Of a stretch of DNA of 64,000 bases, positions 50,734 through 63,134 are shown one piece after another. The notes beneath the pieces were generated by a model that was not told where the DNA came from, did not search any database, and was given only the letters and a program-made list of their open reading frames with translations. The stretch is from Centroberyx gerrardi (taxonomy: Eukaryota > Chordata > Actinopteri > Beryciformes > Berycidae). Made by a program: the position numbers and the translations under genes. The stretch lies in contig NC_136003.1 in NCBI RefSeq assembly GCF_048128805.1, positions 21,095,340 to 21,159,339 on the forward strand. The letters run 5' to 3'. Position 1 is the stretch's first letter. Each line of letters begins with the position of its first letter.

Positions 50734-52380
50734 TTACATTTGACCGACAGCAATGTTTGAAGTGGTTCCATGTCTGGTTGTCCCACTAAATATAGGCGCT
50801 CTAGATTCACTGCCATACATGTGCACACTAGGATCTATATGTACTGACAGGTGTTTTTTCAGATTGCAATTCTTTGTGAATCCCTTGCCACATTTGATAC
50901 AAACAAAAGGTTTCTCTCCGGTGTGTGTGCGTTGATGCATATCGAGAGTGCATTTCTGAATAAAGCCCTTTCCACAAATAGGACAGCGGTATGGCTTCTC
51001 CCCAGTGTGTGTGCGCTGGTGTGTGTACAGATGCCCTTTCTGCGCGTATCGCTTTCCACACAGCGTACATCTAAACGGTTTCTCCCCCGTGTGACTTCTC
51101 TGGTGTATTTCAAGCTGGCTAAAACATCTGAAGCTCTTGCCGCACTGCAAGCAGCCGAACCTCTTAGCGGCCGAGCTCCTCAAGCTGTGAATCTTCATGT
51201 TCTTTGCCATGCTTAGGCTTTGGGAGGCAAGGTTTCGACCCAAGCTTTTCCCAGCCTCTAGGTTTGTGTGTGCAGCAGGTGTAAGCTGTGCGCTCTGAAA
51301 CTCTGGGTGTGCAGGTGGATTCCACTGCGTTTCCTGCCTCCCTGGTCCAGCTACAGACGACTGGCTGCTCGGGGTCACGAAGCTCTCAGCAAACATAGGC
51401 TGTTGTTGTTCTGAGATGGGTTTGGGACACTGGATCACATCTGAACTCCTCTTGTGGGCATCTGTGACCACTTCACTCCCTGTTGAGAGCACATAAGCAT
51501 ATTACACTTTGGAGCATTATTTGTAAAACAGATTCTATGATGCAAAGTAGTTTCTTGAATAAGATCCATGCACTCTTGTTTGACTTGTTTGACAGCCGGT
51601 ACACTGTTGTAATACATTGTTGCACAACCCAAACATCAAAGCAACACTCACTCTTCTCACTTGTCCTGTCTCGCTCTGTTCCGTTGTCTCTATTGTTGTC
51701 TACCTCTGATGGCTCCTCCTTTACCACTATCAGCTCAGGCTGCTCTTTCACTGGATTTGGGAGCTGCTGAGAGAACAGTATTATGAAAGGCGACCATCAC
51801 ACAGGAGCATGACAAAACAACAGCATGACATATTATGATCAGTGCAGAACTTACTTCAGCTGCAGAATGCTCTTCTGCTTGATGCAAACAACTCATCTCA
51901 GTGGAGGAACATATGCTTTCCCATGGACTCTCACTAGGATGCAATAAACTCCAGATTAGATGAAAAATCAACCAGGTAGTTGACAGCAAAGGTCATGATG
52001 GAGACATATTTTGCTACAGTGCCAGTATAGACACAGCTACTCTCTATAGGCTATACATAGGAGTCAACCTACCTTTTTATTGCAGGTCTTGTCCTGTTGG
52101 GCTCCAGTCTCCCACAACTGTTTTCTGAATCGTCTCTCAGCCTGGCTGTTATGGAGCGTCCTGCTGCGTCCTGCCTGCGCCCTTGTGCAATATAAAGCAA
52201 ATTCTCCATCAGCTGCAGTTTCTCTGTCAGCGAGGCAATCTCGTTCCGTCCTCGAGTTATCTCTATTTTCAGCATCTTTGACTCGATCTCGACCAGTTTG
52301 CTTATTTCCAGCACAGCTGTTTTTGATAATGCATCCATGATGGAGACGAGCTGTGACTGGAAAGAGAAGACTGTCGACAT
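50734..52380 (-). CDS. C2H2 zinc-finger protein C (four fingers)
   Basis: Four exons on the minus strand, 52380-52073, 51933-51855, 51766-51652 and 51479-50734, join in frame to 415 aa. The N-terminal module starts MSTVFSFQSQLVSIMDALSK and is followed by a heptad-rich stretch, aligning with genes A and B. Exon 2 replaces the GKDWCMDLW segment with a shorter SESPWESICSSTE sequence. Exon 3 has the IVVKEEPSE motif. Four canonical C2H2 fingers with TGEKPF and TGEKPY linkers begin FGCLQCGKSFRCFSQLEIHQ. An upstream in-frame ATG at 52407 would add nine residues. It is probably a nuclear DNA-binding protein. The first intron is in phase 2, whereas A and B use phase 1. Confidence 0.87.
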
Positions 52381-53421
52381 GGTTTCCGATAGAGACACAA
52401 CACGCACTGAGCAGAAGGGTTGTTACAGTCAGGAGAGGTGATATTTACTGCCAGATATCTACACTGTAATAAACGATAAGCGATATGTATGCATGCCTAG
52501 AAGATGAGCGTGTGTGTGTCCAAACTACAGTGTTGAAAAAATGGCAACATTGTTTCCATCTACCGGGTGGGAGGATGCATCACAAGCATGGTCTTTTATA
52601 TTGATTATATCTTATTTCATTAACTTCACCATCAATCAATGTTCTGTAGAACACTCAAAAGATCAAGGAAAGTATATTATTCATCGCGGGAGATTTTTTT
52701 AAGTCAGTCGAAAAGCTAACTTTTATGTCCCTCTACGTACTATCCTGAACTCCACTGACCAGAATGCAGCGTGGTCTGAAGTCAGAATGTGATTGGCTAA
52801 TGAAAATTCGGTTCAGGAAGTAAAAAATCGGATTACTTTGCCGACAGAAAATCCTCCTCATGATACCCTCCTCTTGAAATCCTCAGTGGGTAAAGAAACT
52901 TCATTTTCTGAAAACTGTAGTGTTAGCATTCATATGTCAGATGCTGCCTCGTGTTGCTAATGCGGAGGTTTGTTTGAGCTCTCCAGAATAAAGCCTCGTT
53001 TTTTTACCATTATATTACCGATAGTGGTTAATGCAACATGCTGTTGGGTCAGTAGGGGCTAGCAGACTTATCCCCGACCTCATACACTTGACAGTATAGG
53101 GTCCCTCCATGAAGTCAGCATCCCAATAGCACTAATTTGCTCCATTTACCATAGTCCAGGCCGATTTACGACTCTCAAACAATAGTACCATAGTAAAATT
53201 TAGTAGTTAGTTAACGGTTACATTAGTTAAGTTTACCTTAACATATCAACACCCAGCTTCTCAACAATAGGCTGCTTATGTACTTTATTAGAAGACTGAG
53301 AGTGCTACTCTTTCCAGACACATGATGACTTGCAAAACTGTGTGGTAAACTGACTTCCTTGTATGTTGCTCAAGTCTGTCCTGTCCCTGTCCAACCAGTC
53401 CTTCACTCAGACAGTAGAGTA
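52381..53421. other. Intergenic region between zinc-finger gene C and pgls
   Basis: The two genes are divergent with about 1.0 kb between start codons. No coding exon or obvious repeat is present. It presumably holds both promoters, but no decisive motif was identified. Confidence 0.45.
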
Positions 53422-56259
53422 ATGGCTGGCAGAAGAGTTGTGGTGTTCCCCTCCTCGGCGGAGCTCGGCCCGGTGCTGGCTCGGCTGGTGGCGTCCCGGG
53501 CTCAGAAGGCCGTCTCCTCCCGTGGCCGGTTCACCCTGGGCCTCTCCGGAGGCAGCCTCGTGTCCATGCTGGGCAAGGAGCTGCCTGCCCTGCCGGACTT
53601 GGACTGCAGCAAATGGGTTGCCGGGTTCTGCGACGAGCGGTTGGTTCCCACCGATGACCCTGAGAGCACCTATGGGCTGTACAAGGTATTCATTTCTTTG
53701 TTAGATTAATGCCTGTTGTCCTATCAGGCCAGAGTAATAATTAATGCTTTTGCTGCTTTTCCAGAATCAGTTGTTTTCCAAGATCAACATCCCTGACAGC
53801 GGGATCTTGGCCATCGACTCCTCTCTGCCAGTGAAGGAGTGTGCTGAGGATTATACCTGCAAACTGAAGAAGGTGCAGACATTTGTTACGTGCTATAACT
53901 TCCCACCGCACTGTGACAAGCTCTGGCCCCAAGAGGCACGGGTTCTTAGACTTTATTGTTGCTGAAAGAGTGTTGTGCTGCTTTTAAACACGCAGGCCTT
54001 CCCAGACGATGACATACCTGTGTTTGACCTGCTGCTGCTGGGTATGGGGCCTGACGGACATACATGTTCCCTCTTCCCAGACCACCCTCTCCTGGAGGTG
54101 AGAGCCATGCTTATCTTCACTGAACTTGCGCCACACACAATGTTTTATGATCCATACGTTCCCATCCATCGGTTCCTGTGTGTAAAGAAAATGCAGTTAA
54201 AGGAGGCGTTTCTTCATATGGATATAATTAAGGCCTTTAACATGCTATTCCTATCTAGTCTTTCCTAAATTCCTAGTCTTTAATAAGTTCCAGTTTATAG
54301 GTCCCAATTAGCTTCTGTAGTATCTCTCCCATGACTGCATGATTATTACTAAAATGATAATCCCAATTATTTTGCTAGATGTGCTAGATTAGGTTTAATG
54401 ATTTGAGGGACAAAATGTACTGCTCTTTTTGCATCTTATATCAGCATCTTAACTATTTTGAAGTACAGAAGACATTCTAAATGAAAGGAAATGTTTCAGT
54501 ATTGCCAGAATGCCAATATTACACAATTGTTAATTGTGCAAACTATCATCATTATATATGCATACAGTATTAATTGTGCAGTCCTAATTTATACTCGTAA
54601 TGGAGCACAACCTCTCCTGAGCTTGTTGAACAGTTACGTACATATTTACGCACAGTAAATGTAAGTTCTTACGTCATTTCAATTGTCTTGGGAAGTTCCA
54701 TCAATACTTGTGTAGATGAACAAATCTCTCCCAAAGCCCGAGAGCAGTGAACTAAGACTCAAACCTGTGATGTCTTCAGTGACCTCAAGTCATCTGCGTT
54801 TGACCAGTTAGCCACAGGAATAAGGAAAATACACCACCAAACAACTAAATGGGCCCAGAAATGCAAGGAACATCGCCTAGTGTTGTTTTTCTTTAAGTAA
54901 AGGGGTCCAAGGAAAGACTGTTGCAGTGATCAGACACTGAGTGTTCAAAATCTTAGGAACTCTAATATTGCTCCTTCTGACCTATCCATGTCTCAGTTGT
55001 TTCATGGCTTCAAAATCCCTCTTTAACCTGCCTCCTCTTCATATACATCTATCTGTGACTTAAGAGGATTTGATAGATTAAATCAATACAGGATGGATCA
55101 TAACTTTCTTTGAGATGCACCTGTTTTTTCTATTTCATGAAAAAAAGCAGGTGTTCCTCATATTTTGCTGACTCGGTGTATGATACCAAAACAGACTGTC
55201 CTGAACTATCTTTGAACATCTGGATGTTAATCATGCTGGACAAATGTCATGCTATTTTAGGAATCTCCTTAAATTAACCACTGGTCATTAGGTTGAAGGG
55301 TTCTGGGCATCCTGCAAATACTTCTGTAAATATTACATTTCAGTTATAGAGATGGAACGTTTTTTTCTGTAGGAGACATATGAAACACATTATTCAATTT
55401 GATTCTTATAGGCCTACTAATTAAGGTCTGGAGGCATGTCTGGGTTTGGTCTTTGCTGTGGTTCTCGATGTGCTAGTCCACATGAACGATGTATGTCATG
55501 CCTGTACTTTTCAAGACACTCCCCTAACTATGTATGGATCATTCATAGGTTTAGGTTTTGGCACATCTTTGAACTTGTGGATTCCCTGTTGTTCTGTGTG
55601 GATCTTCATTACATGTCTGTAAATCACTTTGCCTCATGTCACATCATATTTTTGTCAGTTACAAAGTAGTCTTAGGTTGTGGTTCTCACACTGGCATTTT
55701 TCCGGTGACTGTGTATACATTATGTATACATTACGCAGTATAGATGATTGGTTTGGGTTTGGGTGTACCCCGAATTTAGGAAACTGAGAAGATTGTGGCC
55801 CCCATCAGTGACTCTCCCAAACCACCGCCACAGCGTGTGACCATGACATTCCCAGTGGTGAACTCGGCACGCTGTGTGGCCTTTGTATCAACAGGGGGAA
55901 GCAAAGCACCTGTGTTGAAGGTAACACATGCAGCATCTCTCATATTGAACATACACAACATTCAAAACAATACCATTTCAGATTCAGGAACTTAAAACCC
56001 TCACATATCCACGGCACGGACATGAGATGGGCTCTGCATCGTCTCTGCTGTATTATATTACTGAGCTATGTAATATTATAGGTATTGTAACTTTGTGACC
56101 TTGTTCTTGCAGGAAGTGCTGGAGGGTAGAGAGGGTCCAGCTCTCCCGGCAGCTCGTGTCGTCCCCACCGAAGGCGAGCTCTTCTGGCTCATTGACGACC
56201 CAGCAGCTGCCTCCTTAACTATCCAGGTAGAGAGGCCAGGCTCAGGGGCGAAACTGTAG
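53422..56259 (+). CDS. pgls: 6-phosphogluconolactonase
   Basis: Five exons, 53422-53685, 53765-53872, 53996-54097, 55780-55920 and 56113-56259, join in frame to 253 aa (human PGLS is 258). The cytosolic enzyme hydrolyses 6-phosphogluconolactone to 6-phosphogluconate, the second step of the oxidative pentose phosphate pathway. Family motifs are the N-terminal [21 protein letters not shown], and the active-site region [20 protein letters not shown]. The segment [20 protein letters not shown] is nearly identical to the mammalian enzyme. The start at 53422 gives [15 protein letters not shown]; an upstream in-frame ATG at 53359 would add 21 residues and is less likely. Intron 3 (54098-55779) is 1.7 kb and holds no recognisable gene. 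Confidence 0.96.
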
Positions 56260-56479
56260 AGTTTTCCATCTGCGTGGCCTGAAGAACAAAGGCAGCAAAT
56301 CAACACTGTTTTGAAAATGCGAATGAAGACGCTGGAAAAGACACATTCCTACTTTCACTTGAAGTGTTAATGGTTTATCTAGGCCGGTGAGATAAATATC
56401 AAGGGTGAACAATGGGGAAAATTTGAGGAGGCAAATGTAATTTCAGTGCTAGTGTTGGCACTGATTGAACGTTACTGTT

Positions 56480-56521
<42 letters not shown>
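56480..56521. repeat. (GT)n microsatellite
   Basis: GT run in the probable 3' UTR of pgls, with AATAAA signals downstream at 56611-56616 and 56771-56776. Confidence 0.95.
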
Positions 56522-56770
56522 GATCATCAGAGGTCCAGCTTTTTTTCTCAAGACAATTTTGGACTAAGTGATTTATTTTCTTGTCTGCAAAGATGATGAA
56601 AATATGTATTAATAAAAAAGATAAAGGTCACACTGTGACCGCATAACTTACATGCTCACACAAAAATTATACTCATACCGGGACCTATGTGTTGCTTAGC
56701 AACCATGTTGTTAGCTACTGCTTTTCTTGGCGGAATAACATCTAATTTTATTGAACCTTTAGCAATTCAA

Positions 56771-56776
56771 AATAAA
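56771..56776 (+). terminator. Candidate polyadenylation signal of pgls
   Basis: AATAAA about 510 bases after the pgls stop codon. A second one at 56611-56616 is also possible. Confidence 0.45.
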
Positions 56777-57036
56777 CGTTAATTGAACATTTGTGTTCTT
56801 TCTTTTTTAATGCACTCACGCTCACTAGTCCTTCCCCTTTAAGATCGCAGAAGATCACTCCCCTTTAAAGCTGAACTTCGCAGTGTTGTCACATCAGGGG
56901 CTGCGGCGCATATTTTGTCTATCTGTGATGACCTCGTATACTCAGAAAGAGACAACTCGTGAGGCTTTTCTATAGCAGTGTGTCTCTTCACGACCCACCT
57001 CGACTTTCTTTTTTGAATATAATAGTGTGTTTTGCA

Positions 57037-60000
57037 ATGCACGGACTCGCCGCCCTCATCCTGACGCTCCTGTCCTGCAGCAGACCTGCCTGGGGATATT
57101 TCGCGGAGGAGCGCTGGAGCCCCGAGTCTCCGCTCCTCGCTCCCCGGGTCCTCATCGCCCTCATCTGCCGAAACTCGGAGCACTCTTTGCCGTATTTCCT
57201 CGGAAATATCGAGCGTCTCAATTATCCTAAGGAACGTGTGGCACTGTGGTAAGTTACGAACTGGGAAATCTAAGTTACAGTTTGCTAGCTAGCTAGTTAA
57301 CAGTTAGCTAAGGAGTAACGGTAACGTTAACGTTCCTGTTGGCAGTTAACGTTTAAAAGTTTTCAGCTCTCTGGCAATTGGACGAATTTCCCTAAAACTA
57401 ATGGTAGTTCTTGATGAAAGTGTGCATTGTTGTTTTTCGGTCTACGTTTGGTGAAATAAAAAAGGGGGTGGACCCGCAGAGGATGACCAGGTAATGCTAA
57501 CTTAGTATGCGTTTAAGTTATCCAAGTTGTGCACATTTTGGTTAAAGTGTCGAAATATCTTTAACACATTCAACCAAGCAAGAAGACCCCGAAGAATTAA
57601 CGTCGAGGTCAGACCAGGCATGTATATTCATGCCTGTAGTTTGCTGGTCCGGAGCAGAGGTTAGGGACCGCGATGAGCGCCTTTGGTCACTCAGTCGGTT
57701 AGCCATGCATTCATCGCCTGTATACGTGGAGGGGAGGAGGGCAGGGGATTCTTGCGGCCAGGAGGGGTGCTAATTCCTCGTTGTGGGTATTTGCTTTACA
57801 GACAAATCCTAGAAGACTGGATCGGGGCGATGTCTGCATCCGTCCATCCATCCGTACTGTTTGACCTCTTCTCGGTCTGCTAAAGGAGGGATTCACAAAC
57901 GTTTTCATGCCAAGGACCACCAAATAGATACTCTTTAGGCCACAGACCGCCATCTGATTGAGCTGAGATCCGAGAGAGAAAACGTATCCCTATACATTCT
58001 CTCCTTGTGCTAACTATTGAATAAAGTAACCATATATTTAACTAATCCTAATTTTGCTGGAGCCCTCTTGAGGACCCCTGGTGGTCCCCGGACCCTACTT
58101 TGGGAACCCCTTGTGCTATAGCAGTGCATTTGAAAGGTAGTGAGACATGAACTAACCTCAGTGTTATGCAGATCCTCAGTAGGACGTGAGTGCATGTGGG
58201 TCAGATGGAGTAACCATACGAAATTCACTTTAATTCTGTTTTAAGGGAGGATTGAGGGAAATACAATGGGACAAATAAAAGTTTGTCTAGGGGCAGGGCA
58301 ACCTGCAATATTCACTCTATATGCTAGCATACATTATAGAAAGTAGAACCTCTTTGTACAGAGCAAGACATGGTGAAGCATGGCTCACAGTACTTGTGCT
58401 GTAGCTGTAGGCTTTTTACCACCTTTCTGTCATTCTTGACAAAGTTATCTTCCTAAAGTAATTATGAAGTGGGAAGTGCAAATGGATGTTATACACTTCA
58501 TAAACATCCGTCTATGATGAGCAGGTTGTAGTTGAAGGAACTAAATGGGAGGGGTTTCTCGCATAATAACCAAACAACATGCTGCAACAGCCCACCTGTG
58601 CTTATTCCCTCAGCACTCTGTGCAGTTTGCCTGACTGCCTGGCAGGCTGAGAGAGGTATGCTCTTCACTCAGCAACTTGATGAACGGGTTTCAGTCTATT
58701 GAGGGTCTTTGTTTCAGTTAAATCGTTCAATTGCTCCTGCTCTTGTTTGGTGGGTAGAAAACGTGTAATTGTGTCTCATGTGAGGACAGTTTTGTTTGGA
58801 CATGTTCTGTAAGCATATTAAGCTGCATCTGGAAAAATACAAACAGCTGTTTGACATTATAAACACTACGTGCTGTAGTCTTATTAAGTTTGTTGCAGCC
58901 ACTTGCAGGCATGCCATTGCCTCAGCCTCAGAATTGGCACAAGTGTCATTTAAGTCTTTGGTGTCTGCAATTAGGCCTACATCTCTGTTTCAGTGGAGCA
59001 ACGATAGACCAAATGTAAGGGAGATTCCACTGCTAGATGCCTGTTGAGAGCACTAGTAGTGAAACCTGCGCTTTTAAACAAATCTGAAAAGCAAAAGAGT
59101 TGTTTGAGTTGAACATGAGGCAGGCGGTTGGGTGTAATCCAGAGTTTGAGGATGTTGAAGGATGGACAGCGGGGGTGAGGGGAGAAATGGTTTAGCAAGG
59201 AGCTGCAGTGTTCTCACAGATCCATGTGATATCAGTGCAGAGAGCCTGGTTTGGCTGCCTGCCACCTGTGGACGATACAAACTGTGCTGCAGATGTGTCT
59301 GTTTTGGAGCAATGACTATAGACCTACAGTGCACTAAATGTCTGAAGAAAGGAAGGCCGTGGATGTGTTGTAATATGATCCCGCACCTTCCTGACACAGA
59401 GAGCCAGGCCGATGGAATGACTCTGAGTTTAACACGTGGCTTCATTTAGAGCCTCTGCAGAATTAGATCAAACATGCAAGCTGGCATATTTGTCTTCACG
59501 CATCTCACACATGGCTTGAGCCAGTTCCATTCATTTTCCCATTCTCGGCTATTGCAAACCTAGCGGTTTCACTTCTATAATGTTGCTTCTCCTGCTTCCT
59601 CAATGCTGGGAACCCTATCCTAAATTCAAACGGATGTTCAATGGTTTTTGGGTTGTAATGTTAGTATCATTCAGCGCTTCTGTTAGTTCCCACAGCTGCA
59701 AACAATGAGCTTACAAAAAATGAACAGTAGGCTTTTGTTATTTGAGTAGTGGTATAGTCTTTCAACTCTTGTCTCAACTTGAATCCAGTCTGGCACTAGT
59801 GCTACATTCAGCCATTGTTGTTAGCTTGTAGTTAATATGCTCCCCTTCTGATGCACAGTACAGTAAATTGTGATCACTGAAGTTGTGTTTTTAATGTATT
59901 GACAGGGTAGCAACTGATCACAATGAGGACAACACAACAGCCGTGCTGCGTGACTGGCTTGTCAAGGTGCAGAACCTTTACCACTATGTGGAATGGAGGC

Positions 60001-63000
60001 CAAAAGAGGAACCCAGGTCAGTTACTTTCTAGTGTTACTGTGGAAATTTTGCTTTGTCAGTGGGCTCACAGAACTAATAAAGACTGACTGGTGTTTGTAT
60101 CCAAATGTCTCTTGCAGAGGTTATGAGGATGAAGATAGTCCAAAGCACTGGACGAACCTCCGTTACGCGTATATTATGAAGCTTCGGCAAGCAGCGTTGG
60201 AGTCGGCTCGTGAGATGTGGGCCGACTACTTCCTGGTGTGTCTACATGACTACTCCTTACAGGCACAAAAGAGGGAACAACAACACTCAAAGCATGTCCT
60301 TTTTAAGAATGAGGGCAACGATTGTACCCAGAGCGAGTTACTGTACAATGAGAGCAACAGTACAATAAGTACAAGGGTCAATTCCAAAGCGGCGTGACAG
60401 CATCTGGAGCCTTTCTTACACTGCTACAAAGCTTGGTTCAGCTTAAATCGCATTTTAAAACACAGCTTCTTGCTCATTTCTATTTGTATTCCGTAGCCTA
60501 ACCCACATTGTCTAGTTCAGCAGGGTATAATTTTGAAGCAGAGTAGCCTACATCCAGAACTGAAATCATTTTGCTCTAGAAATTATCCTGCCGTCTTTGG
60601 AAATGCTGTCAGCCTTCTCCCTTGAAAACAGACCTTGGTCACTGCCATGTAAATGAATGGTCACCTCTGTTTTTCATAATTTCACTTCTGTTGCTCCATT
60701 TAACCTCCTTTTATGGTTTGTCATACACACTTTTGTTTCTATTCACTCACAATTTACTCTATTTCTTCTCTTTTCCTTTTCTAGTTGGTGGACTGTGATA
60801 ACCTCCTCACCAATCCCGATGTGCTCTGGAAGCTCATCAGTGAGAATAAGACCATTATTGCCCCAATGCTTGACTCTCGCGCAGCCTATTCCAACTTCTG
60901 GTGTGGCATGACCTCCCAGGTACTGTTTTGATGCTTGGGTGTGCGTGTTTGTGTAATGTCAAGAGCTCAGTTGCTTTAATGAATGCTCTCAAGTCCTCAC
61001 TGAACTGTGAATCAACGTGGTCTTTTTCAGGGTTACTATAAGCGCACGCCTGCCTACATACCCATGAGGAAGCAGGTGCGGAAAGGCTGTTTTGCAGTGC
61101 CCATGGTCCACTCCACCTTCTTGATAGACCTCAGAAAAGAAGCGTCCAGACAGCTGGCCTTTCACCCCCCACACCCAGACTACAGCTGGGCTTTCGATGA
61201 CATCATTGTGTTTGCCTTCTCTGCTCGTATGGCAGGTATTGCACAATACAGTGCAGAATCCACAATATAGAGTTCTTTACATTTTGCTTCTGACATTTTA
61301 TTGATTATCCCAATTCTAAGAAAACATTTTTTTTTGTACTCTGCTCTCTGCAGATGTGCAAATGTTTGTGTGTAACAGAGAGACCTACGGTTCCTTCCCT
61401 GTGCCGCTACGATCCCACAATACTTTGAAAGATGAAGCTGACAGCTTCTTGCATTCCCTGTTGGAGGTTAATGGTGAGTGGCATGCATTCAAGCTGAGGG
61501 CTTTACGGTTGCGTCCAACTCCTTTTTTCGCCGGCTTTAAGTTCTCATTCTGCTTTCTACTGCTTTTTCCAATGTTAGCTCTCAGCATGGGGTTCTATTT
61601 ATCATTCATACCATTTCTGCATCCATCTTCCCTCTCACCGTATAGTGCGAAATCCCCCAGTGATGCCTTCCAAATACATACCTGTTCCTAGCAAACAACC
61701 AGACAAACTGGGCTTTGACGAGGTGAGTAATGAGTGTCGTGAAGATGGCAGCTGCAAAAATGGCCCTCTGTCCACTTCTGTGCTGAATGCCTCCCTCTCC
61801 TGTTAGAAATCTGGAATTGCGTTGACTGGCTTGGTTCTTGCCCTGTGTGCAGGTGTTCATGATAAACTTGCAGAGGCGGACTGACCGCCGAGACCGCATG
61901 CTGAGGACATTGTACGAGCAGGAGATCGCTTGTAAGGTCATTGCAGCTGTGGATGGAAAGTAAGTTCACCCTGTTTTTAAAGAATCCTTCGCACTCATTT
62001 AGTACTTGATAATCATAGGTGTCTGTCCCTGTCTCATTACTCTTTTTTTTCACGTACATTCTCTTTTGGCGTTTCAGAGCAATGAATATCAGTGAAATTC
62101 ATACTATGGGCATCCATATGCTGCCTGGCTACAGTGACCCTTATCATGGCCGCCCACTGACTAAGGGAGAGTTGGGGTGCTTCCTTTCCCACTATAACAT
62201 CTGGAAAGAGGTCAGCCACATACACCATGCTTAGGCACCCCAAAAAAATAAGAAATACAACAGAAGATTTGTGACCCAGATGGATGGGTGAGTCACTGAC
62301 TAATCTGTGTCTGGCCCTAGGTTGTGGAGCGGGGTCTGCACACCTCCCTGGTGATTGAAGACGACCTGCGTTTCGAGATCTTCTTTAAACGTCGCCTGAA
62401 GAACTTGATGAGTGAGGTGGAGAGCGAGGGGCTGGACTGGGACCTCATGTGAGTGTGTATTATTGACACAAAGGAGATTTTTAATTTTACCTTAATTTTC
62501 CTGGGTATTCAAATGCATAAACATTTCTCACACCCGTTTCTTTCTTCCAGATACATTGGTCGAAAAAGAATGCAGGTGGATCACCCAGAGAAAGCCGTGC
62601 CAAATATTCACAACTTAGTGGAGGCAGACTACTCATATTGGACACTAGGCTATATGATTTCATTACAAGGTGCCAAGAAGCTCTTGAATGCAGAGCCACT
62701 AAAGAGGATCTTGCCGGTGGATGAGTTTCTCCCCATCATGTTCAATAAACACCCTGTGTAAGTGTCTGTGTTTGTACATCAACTGGTAGAACTAACAAAT
62801 ATTTGTGTTCAGGAGTTTTGCCAGTTTTTTGTTGTTTCTTGACATTATTCCCCCCTCTTCCCACAGCTCTGACTACATGGACCAGTTTGAGACTAGGGAC
62901 CTGAAGGCCTTTTCGGCAGAGCCTCTTCTGGTGTTCCCGACCCACTACACGGGCGACACAGGCTACATCAGCGACACCGAGACCTCCACTGTGTGGGACA

Positions 63001-63134
63001 ACGAGAAGGTCCGTACGGACTGGGACAGAGCCCGCTCAGGCAAGACCCGGGAGCAGGCAGAGATCAGCTCAGAGGCCCAGAACTCAGACGTCCTGCAGTC
63101 CCCTCTGGACAGTACGGCACGGGACGAGCTATGA
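57037..63134 (+). CDS. colgalt1: Procollagen galactosyltransferase 1 (GLT25D1)
   Basis: Twelve exons: 57037-57248, 59906-60016, 60118-60235, 60785-60919, 61031-61235, 61354-61473, 61646-61722, 61853-61959, 62078-62210, 62321-62448, 62551-62757, 62867-63134. They join in frame to 606 aa (human about 622). The ER-lumen enzyme adds galactose to hydroxylysine in collagens. Visible features are the signal peptide [20 protein letters not shown], an N-terminal glycosyltransferase domain with DCDN in the place of the family's DADN metal/sugar motif, and [22 protein letters not shown]-terminal GT25 domain follows, with [10 protein letters not shown] and [15 protein letters not shown]. The protein ends RDEL, the ER retention signal of the family. 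Intron 1 is 2.66 kb and contains an hAT-like MITE. Adjacency to pgls matches human 19p13.11. Confidence 0.96.
57885..58113. mobile_element. hAT-like MITE in colgalt1 intron 1
   Basis: The left end GGGATTCACAAACG and the inverted right end (GGGGTTCCCAAAGT as reverse complement) form short imperfect terminal repeats. The interior CCCCTGGTGGTCCCCGGACC is the hallmark of a common fish element of this kind. About 230 bp, no coding capacity. Confidence 0.62.
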
